A stretch of 64,000 bases of DNA from Meiothermus granaticius NBRC 107808 (GCF_003574355.1 NZ_QWLB01000018.1:1-64000), one strand, 5' to 3'. Numbered from the stretch's first letter, positions 52,928 through 62,043 are shown. A program made the numbers and translations. Notes: generated from the sequence alone by a model not told the origin.

Positions 52928-53875
52928 ATGCTCGCCTACGCCCTTCGTCGCCTCTTCCTTGCGCTGGTCACCCTATGGCTCGCCACCTTGTTGGTGTTTG
53001 GAGCCCTGCTTCTCATTCCGGGCAATCCGGCCACCACCATTCTGGGGATCAACGCCACCCCAGAAGCCGTAGCCGCCCTCGAGGCCCGTTTGGGTCTGGA
53101 TAAGCCGCCCCTCGAGCGCTACCTACACTGGTTGGGGGGCGCGGTGCGGGGAGACCTGGGGCAGAGCATCCGCTACAACCTGCCGGTTTCCAAGCTGATC
53201 GGCAGCCGCTTGCTCATCACCTTGCCCATCGTGGCCTTTTCGCTGCTGTTGGCCACGTTGGTGAGCGTGCCGCTGGGCATTTTGGCGGCGCGCCGGTCTG
53301 GAACCTGGGTGGATGTGGGCATCTCCGTGGGAGCCCTGCTGGGCATCGTGCTGCCCTCATTTTGGGTAGGGCTGATGCTGATTTATGTGTTTATCGTTTG
53401 GCTTAAGCTCCCCCTGCCCTCGAGCTTTCCCATCGGGGGCTGGCGGGTTCCGGCCCAAGCCTTGGCCGCGATGGTGCTCCCGGTGCTCACCATCACCCTG
53501 GCCCGGGCCTCGCTGCTGGTGCGCATGGTGCGGGGGAGCATCCTGGAGGTTTTGCATCAAGACTACGTGCGCACCGCTAGGGCTAAAGGGCTTTCGGAGC
53601 GGGTGGTGCTTTACAAGCATGCCCTGCGCAATGCGGCGCTGCCGGTGGTCACGGTGCTGGGGCTCGAGTTTGCCCAGCTTCTCATCGCGGCGGTCATCGT
53701 TGAGACGGTCTTCGGGATCCCTGGCCTGGGGGCGTTGTCCCTAACGGCGATCAGTGCCCGGGATTTCCCGTTGGTGCAGGGGGTGGTGCTCACCCTGGCG
53801 GCTTTCATCGTGGGGCTTAACCTGCTGGTGGATTTGCTCTATGGCTTGTTGGACCCGAGGGTGAGCTACCAATGA
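52928..53875 (+). CDS. ABC peptide transporter permease, DppB type
   Basis: 315 aa, six transmembrane helices. N-terminal LRRLFLALVTLWLATLLVF, LLIPGNPA, the conserved ARLGLDKPPLERYLHWL, and the EAA loop DYVRTARAKGLSERVVLYKHALRNA that contacts the ATPase. Pairs with the next gene, which it overlaps by 4 bp (ATGA). Confidence 0.93.
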   Translation: MLAYALRRLFLALVTLWLATLLVFGALLLIPGNPATTILGINATPEAVAALEARLGLDKPPLERYLHWLGGAVRGDLGQSIRYNLPVSKLIGSRLLITLPIVAFSLLLATLVSVPLGILAARRSGTWVDVGISVGALLGIVLPSFWVGLMLIYVFIVWLKLPLPSSFPIGGWRVPAQALAAMVLPVLTITLARASLLVRMVRGSILEVLHQDYVRTARAKGLSERVVLYKHALRNAALPVVTVLGLEFAQLLIAAVIVETVFGIPGLGALSLTAISARDFPLVQGVVLTLAAFIVGLNLLVDLLYGLLDPRVSYQ

Positions 53876-54729
53876 CCGCAAACGGCGCAGGACAAAGACC
53901 AAGTCCTACCAGGGCCTCCTGGTGGCGCAGGCTGACCCCTTCGCTGCGGGTGGGGGGGGTAATTGTGCTGGGGATCTTGCTGATGGTGGTGGCAAGTTGG
54001 CTCAACCCTAAAGACCCCAACGCCACCTCACCCGACCGCTTGGTGGCCTTCTCGGTGGTTCATCCTTTGGGCACCGACATCCTGGGGCGCGATACCCTGG
54101 CCCGGGTGCTGGCTGGGGCCCAGAATGCCCTCTACGTGGGGCTGGTCGCGGTGGGGATTGGGTTGCTGATCGGGTTGGCCTTAGGGGTACTGGCGGGGTT
54201 TTTCGGGGGATGGCTGGATCAGCTCCTGAGCGTGCTGCTCGAGACCCTCTACGCCCTGCCGGCCCTGCTCATCGCCCTCTTGCTGGGGGCCATCTTTACC
54301 CCAGGAGCGACCACCTCGATGATGGCCATCGGGTTGGCGGCAGTTCCGGCTTTTGCCCGGGTGGCGCGGGCCGGGGTGCTCTCGGTAAAGGCTCAGCCTT
54401 ATCTCGAGGCGGCCCGGGCCCTGGGCATGGGCAATTTTCGAATTCTGCTGCGCCATGTGTTGCCCAACATCCTGGGGCCACTGGTGGTGCAGGCCAGCCT
54501 GGCCTTTGCGGCCTCAATTCTGGCCGAGGCCGCGCTCAGCTACTTGGGGTTGGGCACGCAGCCCCCCACTGCCAGTTGGGGCCGGATGCTGCGCGAGGCT
54601 CAAAGCTATCAAGAGCTCTCGCCGTGGCCGGTGGTTTGGCCGGGGGTTGCGATCGGTCTGGCGGTGCTGGGCTTTAATCTCCTGGGGGATGGCTTGCGGG
54701 ACTGGTTGGACCCCAGGGGGAAACGGTAA
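53872..54729 (+). CDS. ABC peptide transporter permease, DppC type
   Basis: 285 aa. N-terminal helix LRVGGVIVLGILLMVVASWL, PLGTDILGRDTLARVLAGAQNAL, and the EAA loop YLEAARALGMGNFRILLRHVLPN. Start codon overlaps the stop of the DppB-like gene. No ATP-binding subunit follows; the next gene is an SDR. Confidence 0.93.
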   Translation: MTANGAGQRPSPTRASWWRRLTPSLRVGGVIVLGILLMVVASWLNPKDPNATSPDRLVAFSVVHPLGTDILGRDTLARVLAGAQNALYVGLVAVGIGLLIGLALGVLAGFFGGWLDQLLSVLLETLYALPALLIALLLGAIFTPGATTSMMAIGLAAVPAFARVARAGVLSVKAQPYLEAARALGMGNFRILLRHVLPNILGPLVVQASLAFAASILAEAALSYLGLGTQPPTASWGRMLREAQSYQELSPWPVVWPGVAIGLAVLGFNLLGDGLRDWLDPRGKR

Positions 54730-54744
54730 GTGGAGGAGAGGGGT

Positions 54745-55536
54745 ATGGGATATCAAGACATCTTTCGTTTGGACGGTCAGGTGGCGCTGGTGGTGGGTGG
54801 GGGTTCGGGGATTGGGCAGGCTTCTGCCGAGGCTCTGGCCGCACAAGGGGCCACGGTGGTCGTGGCCGATCTGAAGGCCGAGGCTGCGGCCCAGACCGCG
54901 GGCCGAATTGAGTCAGGCGGCGGTACCGCCGAGGCCCATGTGATTAACCTGACCGAGACCAAAGCGGTCAAAGCCCTGATCGCGGATGTCGTGCAGCGCT
55001 ATGGGCGGCTGGATGTGGCGGTCACTACCCCCAGCATCAACGTGCGCAAGCCCGTTTTGAACTATACGGAGGAAGAGTTTGATCGGGTGGTCAGCGTTAA
55101 CCTCAAGGGCACCTTCAACCTGCTCACCGAGGCCGGGCGGGTGATGGCCGAACAGGGCTCGGGCTCCTTGATCGCCTTTTCCTCGATCCGCTCGTTGGTG
55201 GTGGAGCCTGGGCAGGCCGTATACGCCATGACTAAGGCGGGAACGGTGCAGCTGATCCGAGGCTTGGCGGTCGAGCTGGGCCCCAAAGGGGTCCGGGCCA
55301 ATGCGATCGGTCCTGGGGTGATTGACACCCCGCTCACCGCGCCCATCAAGAACCAACCCGATTGGTACAAGGCTTACGCTGAACGCAGCATCTTGCGGCG
55401 CTGGGGCAAGCCCGAAGAGGTCGGAGGGGTGGTGGCGTTTTTGGCCTCGAGAGCTGCCAGCTACATCACCGGCACCATTGTCTTTGTGGATGGTGGCTGG
55501 ACTGCGATTGACGGGCGGTTTACCCCCCCGCTGTAG
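54745..55536 (+). CDS. Short-chain dehydrogenase/reductase
   Basis: 263 aa SDR. VALVVGGGSGIGQASAEAL is the cofactor motif (TGxxxGIG changed to GGGSGIG). The usual NNAG is replaced by TTPSINV. Catalytic Ser in FSSIRSL and YxxxK in AVYAMTKAG. GGAGGAGAGG before ATG 54745 sets the start, 15 bp after the permease stop codon, so it is the last gene of the transporter operon. The substrate is unknown; a link to the imported compound is inference. Confidence 0.85.
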   Translation: MGYQDIFRLDGQVALVVGGGSGIGQASAEALAAQGATVVVADLKAEAAAQTAGRIESGGGTAEAHVINLTETKAVKALIADVVQRYGRLDVAVTTPSINVRKPVLNYTEEEFDRVVSVNLKGTFNLLTEAGRVMAEQGSGSLIAFSSIRSLVVEPGQAVYAMTKAGTVQLIRGLAVELGPKGVRANAIGPGVIDTPLTAPIKNQPDWYKAYAERSILRRWGKPEEVGGVVAFLASRAASYITGTIVFVDGGWTAIDGRFTPPL

Positions 55537-55572
55537 CCTCACCCATAAACGCGCCTGGCGGTTCCCTATCGC

Positions 55573-55645
55573 GCTCTTCACCGACGTGGCCGCCCCTACC
55601 GGCGGCCACGGTTCTGTCCAGGACATGGCTTTATAGGTGAAGAGC
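55573..55645. repeat. Nested inverted-repeat element between convergent genes
   Basis: Outer arms GCTCTTCACC (55573-55582) and GGTGAAGAGC (55636-55645) are a perfect 10-bp pair. Inside lies a perfect 10-bp hairpin CGTGGCCGCC / GGCGGCCACG (55585-55610, loop CCTACC) and the short palindrome TGTCCAGGACA. Located 36 bp after the SDR stop codon and 3 bp before the anmK stop codon. Confidence 0.8.
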
Positions 55646-55648
55646 ACT

Positions 55649-56728
55649 CTAACGGGCCGGCAGCAAGAGCTTCCCGGCGATGGCGTCCTTGCGGGCACCG
55701 GTGACCTGGTGCAGCACATTGGGCAGCTCCAGGTATCGCAGATACCCCAGCACCGCGAAGGCCAAGGCCTCGCGCACCTTGCTGTCGTAGCCCCGCTCCT
55801 CAAAGGTGTAGACCGGAACCGGCAGCGCGGCGCGAAGCTGGTCCATCAGCGTGGTGTTATAGGCCCCGCCCCCGGCCACCCAGACCTCGTCCAGCCCCAG
55901 CGGAAGCACGAAGTGCTCGTAGGCTTGGCGGATGCTCTGGGCGGTGAACTCGGTCAGCGTGGCCAGGAGATGCTGCGGCGGGAGGGCGGCGTCTTCGTCG
56001 AAGGCCTCTAGGTTCCACACCTCACGCCCGGTAGATTTGGGTGGTTTGCGCGTGAAGTAGGGGTGTGTGAGCCAGCGTTCCACCCGCGCGGTGTCGCTCC
56101 GACCCGAGGCCGCGATTCTGCCCCCCGCATCGTGGGTCAGGCCCAGCCGGGCCGCGGCTTCGTCCAAAAGAGCGTTGCCCGGCCCGGTATCAAACGCCAG
56201 CACCTCCGCCGGCTCGAGGCTGCCGGGCAGGTAGGTCAGGTTTGAAATCCCACCGAGGTTGTGGATAGCCCGGTTGAGGCCTGGTTCCCCGTAGAGCAGC
56301 AGGTCGGGATAGGGGACTAAAGGGGCCGCCTCGCCGCCAAGGGCGAGGTCGGAGGGGCGGAAATCGCAGACCACGGGGGCGTCCAGGGTTTCGGCCAGAT
56401 AGGCCGCCTCACCGATCTGAAGGGTGGTCAGAGGGGGTTCATGCCAAAGGGTCTGCCCGTGGCTGGCCACCAGCTCGGCCTGGCCCTTGAACTCCCGGGC
56501 CGCCTCCGCGTAGAAACGCCCAAGCTCATGGTGCAGCAGGGCAATTTCTCGAGCCCCGGCCTGGTTTTTAAGGGCCGCGATCAGCCGCGTGCGCAGCTCC
56601 AGGGGAAAGCGGGTTTCCCGGTGAGCCAAAACCTGCCACTGGAGCTGGGGAGGGCGGCCTTCCAGCTCGGCCAAGACCAGGTCCACCCCGTCCACCGAAG
56701 TTCCCGACATCAAGCCTAGAACCCTCAT
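55649..56728 (-). CDS. anmK: Anhydro-N-acetylmuramic acid kinase
   Basis: 359 aa. Phosphorylates and opens 1,6-anhydro-MurNAc recovered from peptidoglycan. N-terminal LGLMSGTSVDGVDLVL, SHGQTLWHEP, VCDFRPSDLALGGEAAPLVP, NLGGISNLTYLP, FDTGPGNALLDEA and GGGAYNTTLMDQL are the AnmK motifs. ATG 56728 is chosen; the open frame begins at a TTG 9 bp earlier. Divergent from a beta-lactamase-fold hydrolase, a pairing that suggests a muropeptide recycling locus. Confidence 0.95.
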   Translation of the reverse strand: MRVLGLMSGTSVDGVDLVLAELEGRPPQLQWQVLAHRETRFPLELRTRLIAALKNQAGAREIALLHHELGRFYAEAAREFKGQAELVASHGQTLWHEPPLTTLQIGEAAYLAETLDAPVVCDFRPSDLALGGEAAPLVPYPDLLLYGEPGLNRAIHNLGGISNLTYLPGSLEPAEVLAFDTGPGNALLDEAAARLGLTHDAGGRIAASGRSDTARVERWLTHPYFTRKPPKSTGREVWNLEAFDEDAALPPQHLLATLTEFTAQSIRQAYEHFVLPLGLDEVWVAGGGAYNTTLMDQLRAALPVPVYTFEERGYDSKVREALAFAVLGYLRYLELPNVLHQVTGARKDAIAGKLLLPAR

Positions 56729-56769
56729 TGCCCCCAACTCTACCGTATGGGCTAGACTGGCCTCTAGCT

Positions 56770-57771
56770 ATGCTGCAACGTGCGGCTCAACGGGTACAGG
56801 AGGCGGTGGATCGTGGGCAAATCCCCGGTGCGGCCCTGGGGGTGATCGGCCTGGAGGGGGTTGCGGAGGTGTATTGTGCGGGGGTTAAGCACCTGGACAA
56901 CCCCGACCCCATTACCCCCGAGACCCTCTTCGACCTGGCCAGCCTGACCAAGGTGCTGTTCACCGTGCCCCAGGTGCTGAAGCTGGTGGAGGAGGGTCTG
57001 GCCGACCTCGACGATCCCCTCTCGAGGTTCCTACCGGAGATGGCCTGGATGCAGGGTTCGGAGCTGCCCCAACGCACCTTGCACCAGCTTCTGGCCCATG
57101 TTGGCGGCCTCCCCGCCTGGGAGCCGATCTACACCTGGGGGGGCGAGCCCAACACCCTCAAGCATCGGGTACTGCAGCACCGTTGGAGCCTAAAGCCCCC
57201 AGGGGAACCCCTGTACTCGGATATCGGTTACATTCTCCTGGGGTTGGTGCTGGAGCGGGTTCGGGGAAAGCCGCTCCCTGAGTTTGATCTGCCCCCTGGC
57301 CTGGTGTTCAATCCCAAGAACCCCCTGGAGTGTGCGGCTACCGAGCGAGATCCCTGGCGTGGGCGGGTTTTGCAGGGAGAGGTCCACGATGAAAACTGCT
57401 TTGCCCTCGGTGGGGCGACCGGGCATGCGGGGCTGTTTGGCTCGCTGCAGGCCATTCTGGCCTATGCGCAAAGCCTGATGGGGGGTCGGGTTCTCTCCCC
57501 AGCTGGCCTCGAGGCCCTGCGCCGTCCCCAGCACCCCGAGCGGGCCTTGGGTTGGCAGATTCCCACCCCAGGGTTCAGCGGGGGGAGCCTGTGCAGCCCT
57601 CAGACCCTTGGGCACACCGGTTTTACCGGGACTGGGGTGTGGTTGGACTTCGGACGCCGGTATGCCTGGGTGCTGCTGACCAATCGGGTTCACCCCAGCC
57701 GCCAGCGCGAGACGGGGATCATTGAGCTGCGAAAAGCTGTGGGAAACGCCATCGCGGCAGAGTGGCGTTGA
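56770..57771 (+). CDS. Serine hydrolase of the beta-lactamase/PBP fold (class C-like)
   Basis: 333 aa. SxxK motif in LASLTKVLF, second motif YSDIG (Tyr-x-Asp in place of YxN), third motif HTGFTGTG in place of KTG. No signal peptide is seen from ATG 56770, so cytosolic; TAGACT lies 11 nt before it. Related proteins (YbbE in Bacillus) sit in MurNAc recycling operons. Beta-lactam resistance is less likely. The start codons of this gene and anmK are 42 bp apart. Confidence 0.85.
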   Translation: MLQRAAQRVQEAVDRGQIPGAALGVIGLEGVAEVYCAGVKHLDNPDPITPETLFDLASLTKVLFTVPQVLKLVEEGLADLDDPLSRFLPEMAWMQGSELPQRTLHQLLAHVGGLPAWEPIYTWGGEPNTLKHRVLQHRWSLKPPGEPLYSDIGYILLGLVLERVRGKPLPEFDLPPGLVFNPKNPLECAATERDPWRGRVLQGEVHDENCFALGGATGHAGLFGSLQAILAYAQSLMGGRVLSPAGLEALRRPQHPERALGWQIPTPGFSGGSLCSPQTLGHTGFTGTGVWLDFGRRYAWVLLTNRVHPSRQRETGIIELRKAVGNAIAAEWR

Positions 57772-57786
57772 CCGGCCCAGGGGGGT

Positions 57787-60084
57787 TCAGGGCTTCAGGC
57801 TGGCCTCTGCCGCATAGAGGGTGGTGGTTTTGGGCCCGGCCACCAGGTGAAGCTCGAGCCCGGTGATCTCGGGCAGTTCCTCAACCAACCTCGAGACCCG
57901 CAGCAGCAAGTCCTGGAAGGAATTCGTCTCAACCTTCCCCCGGAGCGGGGCCAGCAGCTCGAGGGCGGCCTGGTCGGTCAGGGGGGTGATGTGCATCCCC
58001 AGGATTTGGTCGCCTAAGGGGAGCCGGGTCAGGGCCAGTGAGAGCACCGGGCCAAAGAGGGGATCGTGGCGTACCCGGATCATCAGCGGGATACCCCGCT
58101 TGGGTTCTGGAGCCAGCTCGAGGCCGAAGTACCGCAGCAATTCGGCGGTTTGGTGCGGTTGCAGGGGGCCATGCCAGCGCCCCACTGCAGCCCGGGCTGC
58201 TTCCTCCTGCACCTCGTGCTGGGGGATTTCCCCCTCCGGTGCAGAGAGCCACCTCGAGTAGGCCAGAGCAGCGGCCAGGGCCCGCCCCGCGGATTCAGGA
58301 AAGCGGTAGGAAGGAATCTGTTCGGCCCCGATGCTGACTCGAGGTCGGTTGGGGCTCATGAAGCAAGCCAGTACGGGAGCGCCTTCCCCAGCCTGCCGCA
58401 GCTCACCAAACCCCAGGCGCAGGGTCTCGCCGATCTCTTCGGGGCTGGCATACCCCAGGGGCACAAAAAGCACGATAAAGGCCTGGTATCCCTGCCCCAC
58501 CAGCTCCCGCAAGGCCGTCAGGTAGTCATGGGCGGTGGCTCTCGAGCGCAGATCACGCACATGGGCCTCCAGGCCCTCCTCGCGCATGGCCTCGGCGGCC
58601 AGCATGGCCGGACCATAGGCGTTGGTGATGAGGGCGACTTTGGGGCCTTTGGGCAGGGGTTGATGGGCCAAAAGCGCGGCGATATCAAAGAGCTCCTCGA
58701 GGCTCTGGGCCCGGATTACCCCGGTCTGTTTGAACAGGGTCTCCACCAGGGGATCCTGCCCAGGGCGTACCACCAAAATGGGCTTCTTGCGTCCCACCCG
58801 CCGGGCCAGCCGGGCAAAGCGGCGGGGGTTACCGAAGGACTCGAGGTACAGCAGGATCAGCCCAGTGTTGGGGTCTTCCTCCCAGTACTGCAGGAGGTCA
58901 TTGGATGAGATATCGGTCTTGGCGCCCAAGCTGACGAAGCTGGACAGCCCCAGTCCGCTCTCGCGGGCATACTCCACCGTGGCCAGCCCCACCGCTCCGC
59001 TCTGGCTGCTCAGGGCGATGCGGCCCTTGGGGGGTAGGGTGGGGCTGAGCCCGGCGCACAGCTGCACCTCCGGGTGATTGACGATCAACCCCAGCGAGCC
59101 GGGGCCCAGCAGCCGCATGCCGTAACCATGGCAGAGGGCGGTCAGGGCCCGGATCTGTTCCGGTTCCATATCGGTGGTGAGCACCATCACCGCCCGCACT
59201 CCGTGCCGCCCACAGCTCCCGGCAGCCTCGAGCACCTTCTCTCTGGGGGTGGTCAGGATGGCCAGGTCCACCGGCCCCGGTACCTTCTCGATTCCGGTAT
59301 AGGCCAGCATCGAACCCACCACCGGAACCTCGCCGGGGGTCTCGGCGGCGGCTGGATTGACCGGATACACCGGGCCCTGGAAGCGGTTGAGCACCAGGTT
59401 TTCCAAGACCCTGTAGCCCACGCTTTGGGGGTCGCGGCTGGCCCCTACCACCGCTACCCCCCGGGGGCGAAACAGCGGCTCCAAACTGGCCACCGTGGCT
59501 ACCCGTTCGCGCAGCTCAAAGCGGGCCAGGCTGTCGGGGGTGGGTTCAATATCGAAGCTCACCTCGACCTCGCCCGATTCGCGGCGGGAATGGAGGGTAT
59601 AGCCACTGGCCCGGAAAACCTCGAGCATCGCGCGGTTTTCAGCCAGGGTGAAGGCGTGGAATCGGCGGATGCCCCGCCGCACCCCGATCAGGGCTAGCCG
59701 CTCCAGCAGCAAGGAGCCCAGCCCCTTGCCCTGAAAGCTGTCCTCAACCAGAAAAGCTACCTCCGCCGAAGTCGAGCCGGGTCCCTCCTGCACGTATTCT
59801 CCGCTGGCAATGATCCGCTCGGGATCCCCAGTCAGCACCAGCAGGGCCACCTTGTCCTCCCCCGGGGTGCGGCGGAGGAGCAGATCGGCGGCGGTTTCGG
59901 GGTGGATCTCGGAGAAGAAGCGGAAAGCCCGGGCTTGGGGCGAAAGCCGAGCCAGGAACTCCACCAGCTTGGGCCGGTCGGCCTCGGTAGCCGGGCGCAG
60001 CGTGGCTGTGCGTCCATCCTTGAGCAAGATGGGGCCGGACTCGAGGGCATACTGCGGGGTGGGCGGGGGGATGTAGCGGGCCAT
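57787..60084 (-). CDS. GNAT fused to an inactive NDP-forming acyl-CoA ligase (Pat-like)
   Basis: 765 aa. N-terminal GNAT domain (about 20-190; EVAFLVEDSFQGKGLGSLLLE, FTLAENRAMLEVFRASGY), then a CoA-binding domain (about 200-330; VAVVGASRDPQSVGYRVLENL) and succinyl-CoA synthetase-like flavodoxin domains (ALSSQSGAVGLATVEYARE, LGAKTDISSNDLLQYW), ending in a short remnant of ATP-grasp. The segment that carries the phosphohistidine (SHTG) in active ligases is absent: ILVVRPGQ runs straight into ETLFKQTGVIRA. This fits Pat-type protein lysine acetyltransferases, where the ligase half senses acetyl-CoA or a nucleotide. In enteric Pat the GNAT is C-terminal. ATG 60084 has AGGTGA upstream. Confidence 0.87.
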   Translation of the reverse strand: MARYIPPPTPQYALESGPILLKDGRTATLRPATEADRPKLVEFLARLSPQARAFRFFSEIHPETAADLLLRRTPGEDKVALLVLTGDPERIIASGEYVQEGPGSTSAEVAFLVEDSFQGKGLGSLLLERLALIGVRRGIRRFHAFTLAENRAMLEVFRASGYTLHSRRESGEVEVSFDIEPTPDSLARFELRERVATVASLEPLFRPRGVAVVGASRDPQSVGYRVLENLVLNRFQGPVYPVNPAAAETPGEVPVVGSMLAYTGIEKVPGPVDLAILTTPREKVLEAAGSCGRHGVRAVMVLTTDMEPEQIRALTALCHGYGMRLLGPGSLGLIVNHPEVQLCAGLSPTLPPKGRIALSSQSGAVGLATVEYARESGLGLSSFVSLGAKTDISSNDLLQYWEEDPNTGLILLYLESFGNPRRFARLARRVGRKKPILVVRPGQDPLVETLFKQTGVIRAQSLEELFDIAALLAHQPLPKGPKVALITNAYGPAMLAAEAMREEGLEAHVRDLRSRATAHDYLTALRELVGQGYQAFIVLFVPLGYASPEEIGETLRLGFGELRQAGEGAPVLACFMSPNRPRVSIGAEQIPSYRFPESAGRALAAALAYSRWLSAPEGEIPQHEVQEEAARAAVGRWHGPLQPHQTAELLRYFGLELAPEPKRGIPLMIRVRHDPLFGPVLSLALTRLPLGDQILGMHITPLTDQAALELLAPLRGKVETNSFQDLLLRVSRLVEELPEITGLELHLVAGPKTTTLYAAEASLKP

Positions 60085-60180
60085 GGGATCACCTATGCCC
60101 CAGCTTAGGGCCAAACCGGATGGGGGATGTCCCTACCCTGGGCTTTTGCAGCTTGGAACAGAGAACGGTAACATCGGGGT

Positions 60181-60636
60181 ATGCCAGAGCAAACCAAGGG
60201 AACCGGACACATTGACCCTGGGATCGTTGAGGATCTGGGGGGGCTCACGGTGATCCGTGGGGGCGGTGATTCGCGCGGCTGGAACGGCATTCTCTACAAG
60301 CAGGGGATGTCGGCGAAAAACGTGGGGGCCCAAGCCCTCTCGATTAACGTGGCCACGGTGCCCCCAGGAGCTGTGGCCTACGCCCACATTCACGAGGGGT
60401 TCGAGGTGATGCTCTTCATCCTTCAGGGCACGGTCAAGCACACCTTTGGGGAAGGGCTCCAGCGGGAGGTGATCAATCACGCCGGAGACTTCATCTACAT
60501 CAAGCCCGGGGTGCCCCATGAGGTGTTTAACATCGGCGAGGAGGAGCTGATCGTATTCGTCGCGAGAAGCGCCGCCGATGAATGGGACAAGATCGTAGAC
60601 TATCCCTCTCAATACCGCCCGCCCAAAGGGGCTTGA
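60181..60636 (+). CDS. Cupin-domain protein
   Basis: 151 aa single cupin barrel. Motif 1 AHIHEGFEVMLFILQG (His, His, Glu metal ligands) and motif 2 PGVPHEVFNIG (His). Metal-dependent dioxygenase, isomerase or sensor; no specific role is clear. The ATG is 3-12 nt after AACATCGGGG, consistent with a leaderless start. Divergent from the acetyltransferase gene. Confidence 0.85.
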   Translation: MPEQTKGTGHIDPGIVEDLGGLTVIRGGGDSRGWNGILYKQGMSAKNVGAQALSINVATVPPGAVAYAHIHEGFEVMLFILQGTVKHTFGEGLQREVINHAGDFIYIKPGVPHEVFNIGEEELIVFVARSAADEWDKIVDYPSQYRPPKGA

Positions 60637-60666
60637 GCCCGGCAAGATGCCCCAGGAACCGAAAGG

Positions 60667-62043
60667 TTAGTTGAGGGTGCGATTGCCCCCCATCAGGCTG
60701 CGGGCGCGCTCCAGATAGCGGTTTAGGGTTTGGAACCACTCGTCGTTGGGGGGCAGGTAAGGCAGCACGGCCTCGGCCCGGGCCACGATCTCCTCTGGGC
60801 GGCGGAACCCGAGCTGGGCCAAGGTGTCTATGGCCATCTGCTGAGCGGTGACCCAGTCGCGGCTCCCTTCCGGAGCTTTTTCAGCGGCCAGGGTGTAGTG
60901 TTCCAGGGCCTCCTCGAGGTGCAAGAGGTCATAGGCTAGGTTGCCCAGGATCAGGTGCCCGGCGCTCAAGGCGTTCTGGGAGATGGCCTCCTGGGCCGCC
61001 CGCCGGGCCTCGTCGTACCGCCCCAACTGGTACAGCACCTCGGCCAGATCCCCCCAAGCTTCCCCCAGGTAGCCGTACTCGGGGTCCCGGACCACCTCGC
61101 GTAGCACCGCCTCCGCCTCGGCCAGCTCCCCCGATTCCAGGTGGGCTACCGAAAGCTCATGCAGGGCGTAGCTCTTATCCGAATCCTCTCCTCGGCGCAC
61201 GGCCTCTCGAAAGGCGGCAATGGCTTCTCTGGGGTGCCCCAGCTGCATCAGGGCCTGGCCCTGGACCAAGGGGGTGCCATGAGCCGGCTCGGCCCCCTCG
61301 CGCTCGGCTTTGAGCGAGTTTTGGATGGCCTCCAGGGCCAGGCTGGGGTTGCCCAGCAGCAGCTGGGCCCGGGCGATCAGGTAGTAACGGGTGGCGGCGT
61401 CCTCGGGGTCTTCGAGCTCAGGCAGGGTTTCTTGGGCCAGCTCGAGGGCCTCCAAGGCCTCCGCGCCATACCCCCCTTCAACAAACATGGCGGCTGCATC
61501 CACCAGGTTCCAGTAGCGCTCGAGGCCCAGGGCTCCCTCGGCTGCTGCCCGGTAAGCCTGCGCCGCTTCCTGGGTTTTCCCCAGGCGTTCGTAGGCTTTT
61601 CCCCTGAGGGTCTGGGCCCGCCAGGCCAGAAAGGCCGGCAGCTCGAGGGGCTGATTGAGAATGCCCAGAGCCTCCTCGGGCAGCCCCAGATACATGAGGG
61701 CTTGGGCCTGGTGATAGAGGGACTGGGGGTCCGTGGTGGAGGGAAGGATGGCCCGCACCTCCTCCTCGGGGGCCCCCTCCAAAGCCCGTAGCTCCCCCAG
61801 GATCGAGCGATAGCGGGGGCGTGTGTCTAAGCCGGGTAGGCTGGCCAGCCCTTCCTCGAGGGCTCGGTGGGCCCCTTCCACCCCCCCCTCACCGTACAGC
61901 GAGTAGGCCTCAGCCAGGAGCAGTGCGGCTTCCCCCGCCGCCTCGCCCTGGCCCACCGCGAGGGTGCGCACCAGGAGTTCGAAGGCGGTGTCGTAGTCGC
62001 CGGAGTGGAGGGCCTCGAGCACGGGCTGCATTGGCACCATCAT
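60667..62043 (-). CDS. Cytosolic tetratricopeptide-repeat protein
   Basis: 458 aa, no signal peptide, almost wholly TPR-like helical repeats (SLYHQAQALMYLGLPEEALGIL, TRYYLIARAQLLLGNPSLALEAI, AWGDLAEVLYQLGRYDEARRAA, LILGNLAYDLLHLEEALEHY). A protein-binding scaffold of unknown partners. ATG codons at 62043, 62040 and 62031 compete for the start; TAATCT upstream suggests a near-leaderless message. It runs in the same direction as trmB. Confidence 0.85.
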   Translation of the reverse strand: MMVPMQPVLEALHSGDYDTAFELLVRTLAVGQGEAAGEAALLLAEAYSLYGEGGVEGAHRALEEGLASLPGLDTRPRYRSILGELRALEGAPEEEVRAILPSTTDPQSLYHQAQALMYLGLPEEALGILNQPLELPAFLAWRAQTLRGKAYERLGKTQEAAQAYRAAAEGALGLERYWNLVDAAAMFVEGGYGAEALEALELAQETLPELEDPEDAATRYYLIARAQLLLGNPSLALEAIQNSLKAEREGAEPAHGTPLVQGQALMQLGHPREAIAAFREAVRRGEDSDKSYALHELSVAHLESGELAEAEAVLREVVRDPEYGYLGEAWGDLAEVLYQLGRYDEARRAAQEAISQNALSAGHLILGNLAYDLLHLEEALEHYTLAAEKAPEGSRDWVTAQQMAIDTLAQLGFRRPEEIVARAEAVLPYLPPNDEWFQTLNRYLERARSLMGGNRTLN

